57,200 nucleotides of DNA from Actinomycetota bacterium (GTDB lineage: Bacteria > Actinomycetota > Acidimicrobiia > Acidimicrobiales > Aldehydirespiratoraceae): the NCBI GenBank assembly GCA_029979265.1, contig JAPOHW010000007.1, positions 1 through 57,200 on the forward strand, given 5' to 3'. The notes below the pieces were generated by a model, which was not told the DNA's origin, ran no database searches, and worked only from the letters and a program-made list of their open reading frames with translations. How positions within the stretch are numbered: position 1 is the stretch's first letter; every line of letters begins with the position of its first letter. Position numbers and translations under genes: made by a program. Positions 41,077 through 52,223 of the stretch are shown here, in pieces.

Positions 41077-41223
41077 TCAGACGGTGAGGCGCAACCGATC
41101 GAGTGCGAACCGTGACGCCGCGAGATCATTCACTGAAGCGTCATTGCGACGCAGGTCCTGGTGACGATTCCAGGCCTGCAGCAACTCTTCGAAACGGGTG
41201 GGGGATTCGTTGTTTGTACTCAT
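41077..41223 (-). CDS. 48-aa small protein divergent from lrp
   Basis: ATG 41223 opens a 48-codon frame ending at TGA 41077-41079. The peptide is helical and charged (RFEELLQAWNRHQDLRRNDA, then DLAASRFALDRLRLTV), with heptad-like leucines and no membrane segment. Support comes from a TATCAT hexamer 7 nt before the ATG, a hairpin after the stop, and its exact fit between two promoters. Function unknown; it could be a small regulator-binding protein. Confidence 0.58.
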   Translation of the reverse strand: MSTNNESPTRFEELLQAWNRHQDLRRNDASVNDLAASRFALDRLRLTV

Positions 41224-41230
41224 AGGGCAG

Positions 41231-41236
41231 ATGATA
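41231..41236 (-). promoter_or_regulatory. -10 hexamer TATCAT, leaderless type
   Basis: TATCAT (minus strand) ends 7 nt before ATG 41223, in an AT-rich segment (41225-41347) that is unlike the rest of the window and probably contains the Lrp binding sites. Confidence 0.5.
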
Positions 41237-41335
41237 CGAATGCTGTTCCTGTGAATATCGTGCTTCTCGCCTCATTATTGATCTTTATGCCTTGTTTTCA
41301 ATCTCGTTTCTCAATAGATACCTTGTTTCTATAGG

Positions 41336-41341
41336 TATACT
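41336..41341 (+). promoter_or_regulatory. -10 hexamer TATACT, leaderless type
   Basis: TATACT, one base off consensus, ends 6 nt before ATG 41348. Upstream TTGTTT-N17-TAGATA offers a second possible promoter about 25 bp away. Confidence 0.52.
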
Positions 41342-41347
41342 CTCACC

Positions 41348-41785
41348 ATGCTCGACTCGATCGATCGTCAGATCCTCGACGAACTCCAAAACGATGGCCG
41401 AATCTCGTATCGCGACCTCGGGGAACGGATCGGACTCTCGGCTCCTGCTGCCACCGAACGCGTCCGTCGCCTGGAACGAGCTGGTGTCATCACGGGCTAC
41501 ACAGCCACCATCGACCCGGCTGCTCTGGGTGCACCGATCCTGGCAATCATTCGTATTCACTCCGCCGGCCCCAAAGCACCCGAGATCGACGCACTTGCTG
41601 CGTCACTGCCCGAGGTGATCGAGTGCAATCGGGTGACCGGCAGTGAGAGCCATGTCGTGCGCGCCTGGTGCCGAGACCTCGCTCACCTCGACGAACTGAT
41701 CGGGAACTTCTGGGATCTCGGGGACACGATCACCAACCTGGTCACGTCGACCCCGGTGCAGCGGCGATCCTGCCGCATCTGGTGA
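41348..41785 (+). CDS. Lrp/AsnC-family regulator
   Basis: A 145-aa feast/famine regulator. LDSIDRQILDELQNDGRISY and LGERIGLSAPAATERVRRLE form the N-terminal winged helix-turn-helix (residues 1-50), and GVITGYTATIDPAALG is the linker. Residues ~65-140 are the RAM/ligand-binding domain, with GSESHVVRAWCRDLAHLDEL. It probably senses an amino acid. The AT-rich upstream region is a likely self-regulatory site shared with the divergent 48-aa ORF. It is convergent with ftsB (16 bp). Confidence 0.9.
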   Translation: MLDSIDRQILDELQNDGRISYRDLGERIGLSAPAATERVRRLERAGVITGYTATIDPAALGAPILAIIRIHSAGPKAPEIDALAASLPEVIECNRVTGSESHVVRAWCRDLAHLDELIGNFWDLGDTITNLVTSTPVQRRSCRIW

Positions 41786-41801
41786 ACGAACAGCCGACCA
41801 A

Positions 41802-42116
41802 TCAATCGTCGCAGGTGAGAAGTCCCTGAACCACATAGGTCTCCTCACCGATCGGGACCCACGTGTTGAAGCAACGCGCCCGTTCTGCATTGCGCTTCTC
41901 GGCATCGACCAGCTTGTTCTGCGCCTCCCGTCGGGCCGCTTCGAGGGTGTCGGCCTCGGCATCAGCTTCGGCCAGTTGGCCCCGCATCTCGACGTACTGG
42001 GTGACGGGGATGTACACCAAGAATCCCACCAGAACGAGCGTTGCGACCAGCATCAGGCCACCCACCGCAATACCCGACCGGCGCGATCGATGCGTGCCCT
42101 CAGCCTGCTTCGCCAC
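41802..42116 (-). CDS. FtsB/DivIC-type septum formation initiator
   Basis: A 104-aa bitopic division protein. Residues ~15-37 (GIAVGGLMLVATLVLVGFLV) are one membrane helix, followed by a coiled coil (VEMRGQLAEADAEADTLEAA...) of about 40 residues. The C-terminal part contains RCFNTWVPIGEET and a final Cys; the two Cys could form a disulfide outside the cell. The family bridges the FtsQ-FtsL complex at the septum. GTG 42116 follows the eno stop by 2 nt; TTG 42122 would overlap it. Confidence 0.83.
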   Translation of the reverse strand: MAKQAEGTHRSRRSGIAVGGLMLVATLVLVGFLVYIPVTQYVEMRGQLAEADAEADTLEAARREAQNKLVDAEKRNAERARCFNTWVPIGEETYVVQGLLTCDD

Positions 42117-42118
42117 GG

Positions 42119-44964
<2,846 letters not shown>

Positions 44965-44969
44965 CGGTG

Positions 44970-45932
44970 TCAGCCGCCGATCGGCAGGACCGTCAGGCTG
45001 GCTGCGTCCCAGCGTCCGTAGCGCGGATCGACGAACACGTCGCTGGCCGCTGCGAGCCGGGCGAGTGCCCCGGACTCCAGTGCCCCACGCAGCTCGCCGA
45101 ACGCTGCCTCGTTCGCAGCGTTGGCCGCACTCTGCAACTGCGCATCGATCGCGACCGGATCCATTTCGGGATGGACGTCGGCGGCGAGCGGACCGATCGA
45201 ACGAACCTGGATCACATGCCAGCCGAAGGGCGACTGGACAGGTGCAGACACCCCCACGCCGGTGGCGCGCGCCCCGTCGGAGAACTCTGGCACGAAGGTG
45301 GAACTTGCGACGCAGCCGAGATCGCCACCGTTGGGCCCGGACGGGCCGGTGGAGAACTCGATTGCCAGCTGGGCGAAGTCGCGGTCCCCGTCGAGGAGGG
45401 CGATGACGTCGAGTGCGTCCTGCTCGGACTCCAGGAGGATATGGGCCGAGCACAGATACTCGGGCGGCTCGAAGTCGACCGGACCGACCTCGTCGGCGAC
45501 ATACCGGTTGGCGAGTTCGATCTCGGCCTGCAGCCCGATCAGGAATCGACCGAATCCTGATGAGGGGTCGAGTGTGGGGTCGTTGGCCATCGCGGCGAGC
45601 GCCGAGGCGCGATCCTGCTCACCGACCACATAGCCCCGGTCGGCCAACTCGGCTCGGAAGGCGGCGTACTGGATCCACTGGGTGATCACCTGCCCCGGCA
45701 CCGCCTTCCCCATCATGCCGTGATCGAGTGCAGCCGGCACGTTGGGAGGCAACGACTCGAGGATCTCGTGCAGCTCACCCACCGTGAGTTCGTCGCCGAG
45801 ATAGCTCGCCGCCGCGGCATCGTCTCCGCGTTCGTTCAACCACGCAAAGGCGATGGTGACAAGCACCCCGGCAAGGGCGACGATCGTCAATCCGAGCCGG
45901 ACGTTGGAGGAGGAGGGCGAATCAGTGTTCAC
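44970..45932 (-). CDS. Membrane-anchored PpiC/SurA-type peptidyl-prolyl isomerase
   Basis: A 320-aa extracytoplasmic foldase. Residues ~12-32 (LGLTIVALAGVLVTIAFAWL) form a signal anchor. A SurA-N-like helical region follows. Residues ~160-260 are the parvulin domain: CSAHILLESEQDALDVIALL, FAQLAIEFSTGPSGPNGGDL, GCVASSTFVPEFSDG and PVQSPFGWHVIQVRSI match the family motifs. GTG 45932 overlaps the mfd stop (GTGA). In mycobacteria the lipoprotein gene lpqU sits between mazG and eno; here this foldase sits between mfd and mazG. Confidence 0.88.
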   Translation of the reverse strand: MNTDSPSSSNVRLGLTIVALAGVLVTIAFAWLNERGDDAAAASYLGDELTVGELHEILESLPPNVPAALDHGMMGKAVPGQVITQWIQYAAFRAELADRGYVVGEQDRASALAAMANDPTLDPSSGFGRFLIGLQAEIELANRYVADEVGPVDFEPPEYLCSAHILLESEQDALDVIALLDGDRDFAQLAIEFSTGPSGPNGGDLGCVASSTFVPEFSDGARATGVGVSAPVQSPFGWHVIQVRSIGPLAADVHPEMDPVAIDAQLQSAANAANEAAFGELRGALESGALARLAAASDVFVDPRYGRWDAASLTVLPIGG

Positions 45933-48900
45933 GAGTCGTGGAGGTTATCGGGCCGATCGGGTCTGTCGGGGATCAGGTCGGCCATCGCCTCGACCAGCTG
46001 ATCGACCACAGCCCCTCCCTTCTTGTGCAATGGCAACTGCAGTTCGCCCACCGCCTCCTTGTAGACAGCGGCATTGCCCGACCCCTTGCCCGAGTACAGC
46101 CTGCCCAATCGGACCTGGCGACTGTCGGGAAGGCGCACGGGAGACAAGCGAGCGATGTGGTCGGGTCCTCCGAACCCGGGACCATTCGTGACAGTGACCT
46201 CACGCACGCCGGTACGGACACACTCCACCCGCAACCGGCCGACCTGCAGCAGTGCCTCGGCCTGTGGAGGGATCGGGCCGAACCGGTCGAGCCACTCGAC
46301 CCGAACATCCTCGAGTTGCTCGAGCGATTCGACGGCGGCAAGACGACGGTAGGCCTCGAGCCGGTTCGTTTCCTTCAGCACGTAGTCGTCGGGAAGGTGC
46401 GCGTCGCCCGGTACCTCGATGGCGATCTCGACCGGTTCTTCGGGCTTCTCACCGCGCAGCTCACCGACAGCCTCGGTAACCATTTGGCAGTACAGGTCGT
46501 AGCCGACTGCGGCGATGTGACCCGATTGACCGGTGCCGAGGAGGTTGCCGGCGCCACGGATCTCAAGATCACGCATGGCGATGCGGAACCCTGAGCCAAG
46601 CTCGGTCGCCTCACCGATCGTCTTGAGCCGCTCGTAGGCCTCCTCGCTCAGCACCCGGTCGCGAGGGTGAAAGAGATAGGCGTAGGCCCGCTGGCCGGCT
46701 CGGCCAACTCGGCCCCGCAACTGATGCAACTGCCCCAACCCGAGAAGATCCGCTCGGTCGACCACGAGCGTATTGACGGTGGGCATGTCGATACCCGATT
46801 CGATGATGGTGGTGCACACGAGAACGTCGAAACGACCCTCCCAGAAGTCGATCACCACTCGTTCGAGTGTGCCTTCGTCCATCTGCCCGTGTGCGATGGC
46901 GATCCTGGCCTCCGGCACGAGATCGCGGAGGTTGGCTGCCACGTGCTCGATGTCGCGCACGCGGTTGTGGACGAAAAAGACCTGTCCCTCCCGAAGCAAC
47001 TCGCGACGTATCGCCTCGGCCACCGGCTGTTCGTCGTACTCGCCGACATAGGTCAGGATCGGCTGACGATCGGCGGGCGCCGTGTTCAGCAACGACATGT
47101 CACGGATGCCGGTGAGACTCATTTCCATCGTGCGAGGAATCGGCGTTGCGGTGAGCGTGAGCACGTCGACGTCGTGACGGATCTCCTTGATCTGCTCCTT
47201 GTGGGAGACACCGAAGCGCTGCTCTTCGTCGACCACGAGCAAGCCGAGATTCTTGAACCGCACCCCGTCGCTGAGCAGACGATGGGTACCGATCACGAGA
47301 TCGACCGACCCATCCTCGAGACCATCGGTGACCAGCTTGGCCTGCTTGTTGGTGAGGAAGCGGCTCAGGACCTCGATCCGGATCGGGTACGCCGCCATAC
47401 GTTCGGAAAACGTGGTGAAGTGCTGCTGGGCGAGCAGTGTGGTGGGCACGAGCACCGCCGCCTGCTTGCCGCCCTGGATCGCCTTGAATGCGGCTCGCAG
47501 CGCGATCTCGGTCTTGCCGAACCCGACGTCACCGACCACGAGTCGGTCCATCGGCGTTGGTTGTTCCATGTCGCCCTTGACATCGATGATGGCGTTGATC
47601 TGATCGGTCGTCTCCTGGAAGGGAAACGATGCCTCGAACTCGCGCTGCCAGGGGGTGTCGGGCTCGAACGGATGACCTGGTGTCGTGACCCGACGCTGGT
47701 ACAGGACGACGAGTTCTTGGGCGATCTCCTGGACCGCCGAGCGCACGCGCGCCTTGGTCTGGTGCCAGTCGGCACCCCCCATCTTCGAAAGCGACGGCGT
47801 GTCACCACCCGTGTAGTGCCGGACCGACTCGATCTGGTCGGACGGCACGTAGAGCTTGTCGCCACCGCGATACTCGAGCAGCAGATAGTCGCGCTCGTTT
47901 CCGCCGATCGCTCGGGTCACCATGCCGCCGAACCGGGCGACACCGTGCTGGTGGTGGACGACGAACGAACCTTCCCGAAGGTCTTCGAAGAAGCGCTGCG
48001 TGTCGCGCTTGCGCCGTCGTGAGGGCCGATGAGTTCGACGCCGCCCGGTGAGGTCGGACTCGGCCAGCACCGCAAGCTTGACATCAGGCAGAACAACGCC
48101 ACGATCGAGCGGCGCGACCACAACTCCACCGGTCTGCGCTGCATCGCTGGTGGTGAATGAGACGCCATGGTCGGTCAACAGCGTGGCGAGGCGTTGTGCG
48201 CTCGCATCGCCATCGGCCGCGACCACCACCGTGTATCCGTCATCGAGCAGCGAACGGATGCGTTCGACCGTTGGCCCCAGGTCCCCGACGACCGGCTCCC
48301 AGCCGGACGCAGCGACGACCGGTGTCGACGGTCGATCAGGGGTGCCGAGCACCGACCACGCCACTGCATCGGTTCGTTCCAGCAGGCGATCGAACGAGAG
48401 ATGCAGACGGTGGACATCGTCTGCGGCGACATCCCAGGTTCGAGCGAGCGACGAGGCGAGATCAGCCTCCTCGGCGATGATCTCGGCCGCCCGGTCCCGG
48501 ACACGACGAGGCTCCACAAAGGCGATGAGACCATCACTCCCGATCAGGTCGGTCAGCAGACACTCGCCGTCGACGAGCCACGGCAACCACGACTCCATCC
48601 CATCGAAGAGCATTCCGTCGGCGAACCGATCCCACTGCTCGCGTCCCCATGGCTCGGTGCGCAACAACTCGCGAGCCTGCGCCCTGCGTTGCTCGGTCGG
48701 TCGAAACTCGCGGCACGGATAGAGGAACACCTCCTCGACCGCCACGGTCGAGCGCTGGTCGGCAACCGCGAATTCGGTCAACCGATCGACCTCGTCACCC
48801 CAGAGGTCGATCCGAACAGGAGCGTCTGCCGTGCTGGGGTAGACATCGACGATCGAGCCTCGCACTGCGACTTCGCCTCGATGCTCGACCTGTCCCTCTC

Positions 48901-49396
48901 GGCGATACCCGAGCTCCACCAGTCGTGTGACGAGCTCGACTGGATCAATGTGGTCACCGGGGCGCACCCGTATCGGGTCGATCGCCGCTTCCGCGTCGAT
49001 GCGCTGCACCAACGCTCGAGCAGACGCCACGACGAGCGCCGGCGGACGATCCGAGCCGAGCCGGTGGAGCACGCGAAGCCGCTGACCCATCGTCTCGACG
49101 CCCGGACTGACCCGCTCGAAGGGCAGGGTCTCCCAGGCCGGGAAGTGGAGGACCCGATCCGGTCCGAGGACGGCACCGGCATCGGTCGCCAGTCGTTCGG
49201 CCTCGCTCTGGGTGGCAGTGCCGACGAGGACAGGCCGACGATCTGACGCCGCCACAAGGCCGGCGAGTACCAGCGCACGTCCAGCCTCGCCGATGGCAAT
49301 CACCGGCTCGCGGCGACCGAGCGCAGCATCGATCGACGGATGATCACTGAGGCGGTCGAGAAGGTCGCGAAGCGGAGCGGTGCTGGAGGTGGACAC
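45929..49396 (-). CDS. mfd: Transcription-repair coupling factor Mfd
   Basis: A 1155-aa ATP-dependent translocase that removes stalled RNA polymerase and recruits UvrA. The UvrB-homology module is at residues ~80-350 ([16 protein letters not shown]). The RNA-polymerase-interacting CarD-like domain is at ~478-560 ([17 protein letters not shown]). Helicase motifs follow: Walker [10 protein letters not shown] (~622), DEEQRFG (~724), [15 protein letters not shown] and [15 protein letters not shown]. The C-terminal TRCF domain ends at [17 protein letters not shown] 49396 is preferred; TTG 49405 would overlap the pth stop. Confidence 0.96.
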   Translation of the reverse strand: MSTSSTAPLRDLLDRLSDHPSIDAALGRREPVIAIGEAGRALVLAGLVAASDRRPVLVGTATQSEAERLATDAGAVLGPDRVLHFPAWETLPFERVSPGVETMGQRLRVLHRLGSDRPPALVVASARALVQRIDAEAAIDPIRVRPGDHIDPVELVTRLVELGYRREGQVEHRGEVAVRGSIVDVYPSTADAPVRIDLWGDEVDRLTEFAVADQRSTVAVEEVFLYPCREFRPTEQRRAQARELLRTEPWGREQWDRFADGMLFDGMESWLPWLVDGECLLTDLIGSDGLIAFVEPRRVRDRAAEIIAEEADLASSLARTWDVAADDVHRLHLSFDRLLERTDAVAWSVLGTPDRPSTPVVAASGWEPVVGDLGPTVERIRSLLDDGYTVVVAADGDASAQRLATLLTDHGVSFTTSDAAQTGGVVVAPLDRGVVLPDVKLAVLAESDLTGRRRTHRPSRRRKRDTQRFFEDLREGSFVVHHQHGVARFGGMVTRAIGGNERDYLLLEYRGGDKLYVPSDQIESVRHYTGGDTPSLSKMGGADWHQTKARVRSAVQEIAQELVVLYQRRVTTPGHPFEPDTPWQREFEASFPFQETTDQINAIIDVKGDMEQPTPMDRLVVGDVGFGKTEIALRAAFKAIQGGKQAAVLVPTTLLAQQHFTTFSERMAAYPIRIEVLSRFLTNKQAKLVTDGLEDGSVDLVIGTHRLLSDGVRFKNLGLLVVDEEQRFGVSHKEQIKEIRHDVDVLTLTATPIPRTMEMSLTGIRDMSLLNTAPADRQPILTYVGEYDEQPVAEAIRRELLREGQVFFVHNRVRDIEHVAANLRDLVPEARIAIAHGQMDEGTLERVVIDFWEGRFDVLVCTTIIESGIDMPTVNTLVVDRADLLGLGQLHQLRGRVGRAGQRAYAYLFHPRDRVLSEEAYERLKTIGEATELGSGFRIAMRDLEIRGAGNLLGTGQSGHIAAVGYDLYCQMVTEAVGELRGEKPEEPVEIAIEVPGDAHLPDDYVLKETNRLEAYRRLAAVESLEQLEDVRVEWLDRFGPIPPQAEALLQVGRLRVECVRTGVREVTVTNGPGFGGPDHIARLSPVRLPDSRQVRLGRLYSGKGSGNAAVYKEAVGELQLPLHKKGGAVVDQLVEAMADLIPDRPDRPDNLHDS

Positions 49397-49401
49397 GGAG
49401 A

Positions 49402-50013
49402 TCAAGAAACGTTGAAACGATTCATCGTTGCTTCGATGTCGGACGCGGCCAGAAACTCCGCTGCATCGGCTGCACGCGCGACAACCTGCTCCAGCACCGG
49501 ACGGTCGGCTCGCGCCGGCCGTTTGAGCACCCAGTCGCGGCCCGTCATCGTGCCCGGTTCGGGCTTGCCCACCCCGATGCGCAGTCGCGAGAACCCGTCG
49601 GCACGCAGGTGGGCGCGAATCGACTTGAGTCCGTTGTTGCCGGCCAGACCACCGCCCACCTTCAGTTTCATCCGGCCAACCGGCAGGTCCAGTTCGTCAT
49701 GGACGACGAGAAGCCGCGACAGATCCGTGATCCCATGCCGCTTCACAAGGGCACCGGCCGCCCGACCCGCTTCGTTGTAGAACGTGACCGGAACCCCAAC
49801 TGCGATGGTCGTGTCGCCGACTCGGACGAGATCGCTCTCGGCGTGATCTCGCTTGCCGCGCCGGAGTCGTCCTCCGTGCCGTCGGACAAGTTCGTCGACA
49901 ACCCAGAACCCGGCGTTGTGCCGCGTCTGGGCGTACTGATCTCCGGGGTTTCCGAGACCGATCACCAAGAGGTCGGCTGGCGTCCCTGACCGTTCGTGTC
50001 TGCGCCGCACCAT
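49402..50013 (-). CDS. pth: Peptidyl-tRNA hydrolase
   Basis: A 203-aa enzyme that recycles peptidyl-tRNA. VIGLGNPGDQYAQTRHNAGF holds the catalytic His, VVHDELDLPVGRMKLKVGGG the Asp and the substrate loop, and GGLAGNNGLKSIRAHL the conserved Gly/Asn helix. PVTFYNEAGRAAGALV replaces the usual P-x-T-[YF]-M-N-x-S-G, with Tyr-Asn-Glu-Ala in place of Met-Asn-x-Ser, a mild variant. It sits between rplY and mfd, the standard actinobacterial order. Confidence 0.94.
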   Translation of the reverse strand: MVRRRHERSGTPADLLVIGLGNPGDQYAQTRHNAGFWVVDELVRRHGGRLRRGKRDHAESDLVRVGDTTIAVGVPVTFYNEAGRAAGALVKRHGITDLSRLLVVHDELDLPVGRMKLKVGGGLAGNNGLKSIRAHLRADGFSRLRIGVGKPEPGTMTGRDWVLKRPARADRPVLEQVVARAADAAEFLAASDIEATMNRFNVS

Positions 50014-50033
50014 CGCTCGGGCGGGCCGGAGCG

Positions 50034-50705
50034 TCAGCCCTCGTCGCCGTCGGCGTCGTCAGCCCCTGCATCGGCGGAGGCTGTTTCACCGCTCGCCGCA
50101 GCATCGCCCGCCTCGGCCTGCTCGGCCCGGCGGATGGCTTCACGAGTGGACCGGGTGATGAGCGCAATGGCGACGGTTTCGTCAGGGTCCATCGGGCTCG
50201 AAACGCCGGCGGGCAGTTCGATGTCGCCAACCTTGATCGTCTCGCCGAGCTCGAGCTCGGTCACATTGACGACAATCTGTTGCGGAACATCGCTCGGCCT
50301 GACCGAGACGGTCATCGAGTACATCGACTGGTCGATCATCCCGTCGTACATCGTGACCTTGCGGGCCTCCCCCTCGAGGATCACTGGAACATCGACATCG
50401 ATCGTCATGTCCTCGGTGACACGAAGGAAGTCGACGTGGATCACGTCACGGCGCACCGGGTGCCGCTGCAGATCCTTGATGACAGCAAGGCCCTTGTCAC
50501 CGTCGATGTCGAGGGTGATGAGGGCGTTGAGGCCGACATCGGTGGTCAGCGCCTTGCGCAGAGCCGGCCACTCGACAGACACCGCAACCGGGTCGGCGCC
50601 AAGGCCGTAGACGACGGCAGGGACCTTGCCTTCACGACGAAGACGGCGAGACGGGCGGGTGCCCTCTTTGCGCCCGATTTCGGCGCTCAGCAGCAGTTCA
50701 GACAT
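50034..50705 (-). CDS. rplY: 50S ribosomal protein bL25 (TL5/CTC form)
   Basis: A 223-aa 5S-rRNA-binding ribosomal protein of the long CTC type. EGTRPSRRLRREGKVPAVVY is the N-terminal L25 motif, and HVDFLRVTEDMTIDVDVPV begins the C-terminal TL5 domain (~90-185). The last ~30 residues are Ala/Asp/Glu-rich and disordered. AGGAG lies 9 nt before ATG 50705. It follows prs with a 95-bp gap that holds a hairpin. Confidence 0.95.
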   Translation of the reverse strand: MSELLLSAEIGRKEGTRPSRRLRREGKVPAVVYGLGADPVAVSVEWPALRKALTTDVGLNALITLDIDGDKGLAVIKDLQRHPVRRDVIHVDFLRVTEDMTIDVDVPVILEGEARKVTMYDGMIDQSMYSMTVSVRPSDVPQQIVVNVTELELGETIKVGDIELPAGVSSPMDPDETVAIALITRSTREAIRRAEQAEAGDAAASGETASADAGADDADGDEG

Positions 50706-50741
50706 TGGATTCGGCTCCTGAAGGGGCACGGCGAGATCAAA

Positions 50742-50759
50742 CGGCCCGGATGTGGGCCG
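50742..50759 (-). terminator. Hairpin between prs and rplY
   Basis: CGGCCC (50742-50747) and GGGCCG (50754-50759) form a 6-bp stem with a 6-nt loop. On the minus strand it is followed by TTTGATCT. It may attenuate read-through from prs or structure the rplY leader. Confidence 0.42.
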
Positions 50760-50800
50760 AGAGCCAAGGTTAGCGGGGGCGCAGTGCTGCGCCACCTGGT

Positions 50801-51784
50801 TCAGGCGAGGTGATTCCCGCCGAAGATCTCGCTCACCGAGGTGTCCTCGAAGACCGCCGAGATTGCCCGAGCAATGATCGGGGCAACCGACAGGACTGTG
50901 ATGTTGTCGGTCCGCTTCTCGCTCGGCAGCGACAGCGTGTCGGTGACGAGCACCGTCTCGACCGGTGCGTTCTTGATTCGATCGATCGCAGGCCCGGAGA
51001 ACACGCCGTGGGTGGTGGCGATGATGATGCGCTTGGCTTCGTAGTCGTGAAGGAGTTCGGCTGCGGCACAAATGGTGCCACCGGTGTCGATCATGTCGTC
51101 GATGAGGACGCAGGTCCGGCCCTTCACATCACCGATGATCTCCTTGGCTTCCACTGCGTTCTTCTGGTCGGTCGAGCGTCGCTTGTGCACGTAGGCAAGG
51201 TCGGCATCGAGAAGGTTGGTGTAGCGCTCGGCAACCTTCATGCGACCTGCGTCGGGTGACACGATCACCATGTCGCCGTCGTTGTGCTCCTGGAGATACT
51301 CGATGAGCACAGGCATGGCCGTGAGATGGTCGACCGGACCATCGAAGAAGCCCTGGATCTGCCCGGAGTGAAGGTCGACCGAGATCAAGCGATCGGCACC
51401 GGCGACGGCGAAGAGATCGGCGATGAGACGAGCGGTGATCGGCTCCCGACCCGATGCCTTGCGGTCCTGCCGCGAGTAGCCGAAGAAGGGAGCAACTGCG
51501 GTGATCCGCTTGGCCGATGCGCGCTTGGCCGCGTCGACCATGATCAGGTGCTCCATGATCTGATCGTTGATCGAGCGGCCCTCCCACTCGGTGTGGGTCT
51601 GGACGATGAACACGTCGGAGCCGCGAATCGACTCGCCGTACTTGACGTGGATCTCACCGTTCGCGAACTCGGCGATGTTCGGCGTACCAAGCTGCACATC
51701 GAGTTCTTTGCAGATGTCGGCGGCGAGCTCTTGGGTGGCCCGACCCGCGACGATGTGAAGCTTCTTGTGGTTGATCAGTTCCAT
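50801..51784 (-). CDS. prs: Ribose-phosphate pyrophosphokinase
   Basis: A 327-aa enzyme making PRPP from ribose 5-phosphate and ATP. GESIRGSDVFIVQTHTEWEG is the ATP/flexible region, FFGYSRQDRKASGREPITA and DLHSGQIQGFFDGPVDHL are the PRPP-synthase signature, VIVSPDAGRMKVAERYTN follows, and VLIDDMIDTGGTICAAA is the PRPP-binding loop. ATG 51784 has GGGG just upstream. In most Actinobacteria glmU lies upstream of prs; here tRNA-Gln takes that place. Confidence 0.96.
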   Translation of the reverse strand: MELINHKKLHIVAGRATQELAADICKELDVQLGTPNIAEFANGEIHVKYGESIRGSDVFIVQTHTEWEGRSINDQIMEHLIMVDAAKRASAKRITAVAPFFGYSRQDRKASGREPITARLIADLFAVAGADRLISVDLHSGQIQGFFDGPVDHLTAMPVLIEYLQEHNDGDMVIVSPDAGRMKVAERYTNLLDADLAYVHKRRSTDQKNAVEAKEIIGDVKGRTCVLIDDMIDTGGTICAAAELLHDYEAKRIIIATTHGVFSGPAIDRIKNAPVETVLVTDTLSLPSEKRTDNITVLSVAPIIARAISAVFEDTSVSEIFGGNHLA

Positions 51785-51813
51785 CCCCGTGACCCTCGGT
51801 CGCTTCCAAGCGC

Positions 51814-51819
51814 AGCATA
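51814..51819 (-). promoter_or_regulatory. -10 hexamer TATGCT for prs
   Basis: TATGCT (minus strand) lies 29 nt before ATG 51784, giving a short leader that contains the ribosome-binding sequence. No clear -35 is seen. Confidence 0.4.
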
Positions 51820-51841
51820 CGGCGTGCGTAGGCCGCGCGAG

Positions 51842-51917
51842 TGGCTGGCCCGGCAGGACTCGAACCTGCAACATTCGGCTCCAAAGGCCGACGTTCTGCC
51901 AATTGAACTACGGGCCA
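51842..51917 (-). tRNA. tRNA-Gln (anticodon UUG)
   Basis: TGGCCCG (51917-51911) pairs with CGGGCCA (51852-51846), followed by discriminator G and an encoded CCA. The anticodon arm TCGGC-CTTTGGA-GCCGA gives TTG. GGTTCGAGTCC is the T arm. Length is 76 nt, class I. Confidence 0.96.
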
Positions 51918-51929
51918 CTGCGTCGGATC

Positions 51930-51935
51930 ACCGTA
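51930..51935 (-). promoter_or_regulatory. -10 hexamer TACGGT for tRNA-Gln
   Basis: TACGGT (minus strand) ends 12 nt before the tRNA 5' end, consistent with a short 5' leader removed by RNase P. The remainder of 51936-52089 shows nothing else clear. Confidence 0.38.
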
Positions 51936-52089
51936 TCGGCCCAAGCGCGCCAGCGGCGCACCGAGGACGGCACGGCGACGTTCACCGCCACGAACGCCGC
52001 CGTGCCGGCTCGATACGAGGAACGGATGGTCATCCCGTCACAACACCCGGCCCGGGACCCGCAAGGGTGGCGCTACGGCGCAGAGGCGG

Positions 52090-52095
52090 TAGCGT
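52090..52095 (+). promoter_or_regulatory. -10 hexamer TAGCGT, leaderless type
   Basis: TAGCGT ends 8 nt before GTG 52104 of the bS22 gene. Confidence 0.42.
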
Positions 52096-52103
52096 CGCCT
52101 GCC

Positions 52104-52193
52104 GTGGGTTCACTGATCAAGAAGCGCCGCAAGCGTATGCGCAAGAAGAAGCACAAGAAGATGCTCCGAAGGACGCGGCACCAGCGGAAGTGA
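52104..52193 (+). CDS. 30S ribosomal protein bS22 (AURKAIP1/COX24-domain mini-protein)
   Basis: A 29-aa, extremely basic peptide, GSLIKKRRKRMRKKKHKKML followed by RRTRHQRK, matching the actinobacterial bS22 mini-protein seen in mycobacterial ribosome structures near the decoding centre, and the AURKAIP1/COX24 domain. GTG 52104 gives the family's normal length; an in-frame ATG at 52026 would add 26 unrelated residues. It is divergent from tRNA-Gln and convergent with ispE. Confidence 0.88.
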   Translation: MGSLIKKRRKRMRKKKHKKMLRRTRHQRK

Positions 52194-52223
52194 GACCGGA
52201 ACCGTCACCATGCATGGTGTCGG

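Noticed and set aside
44970..45453. Longer mazG product beginning upstream at 45453
   Set aside because: The extra ~160 residues are Arg-rich out-of-frame sequence of ppiC. The methylase-like domain starts right after GTG 44964.
52026..52103. N-terminal extension of bS22 from ATG 52026
   Set aside because: The added 26 residues do not resemble the family, and GTG 52104 gives the normal mini-protein length with a fitting -10 hexamer.
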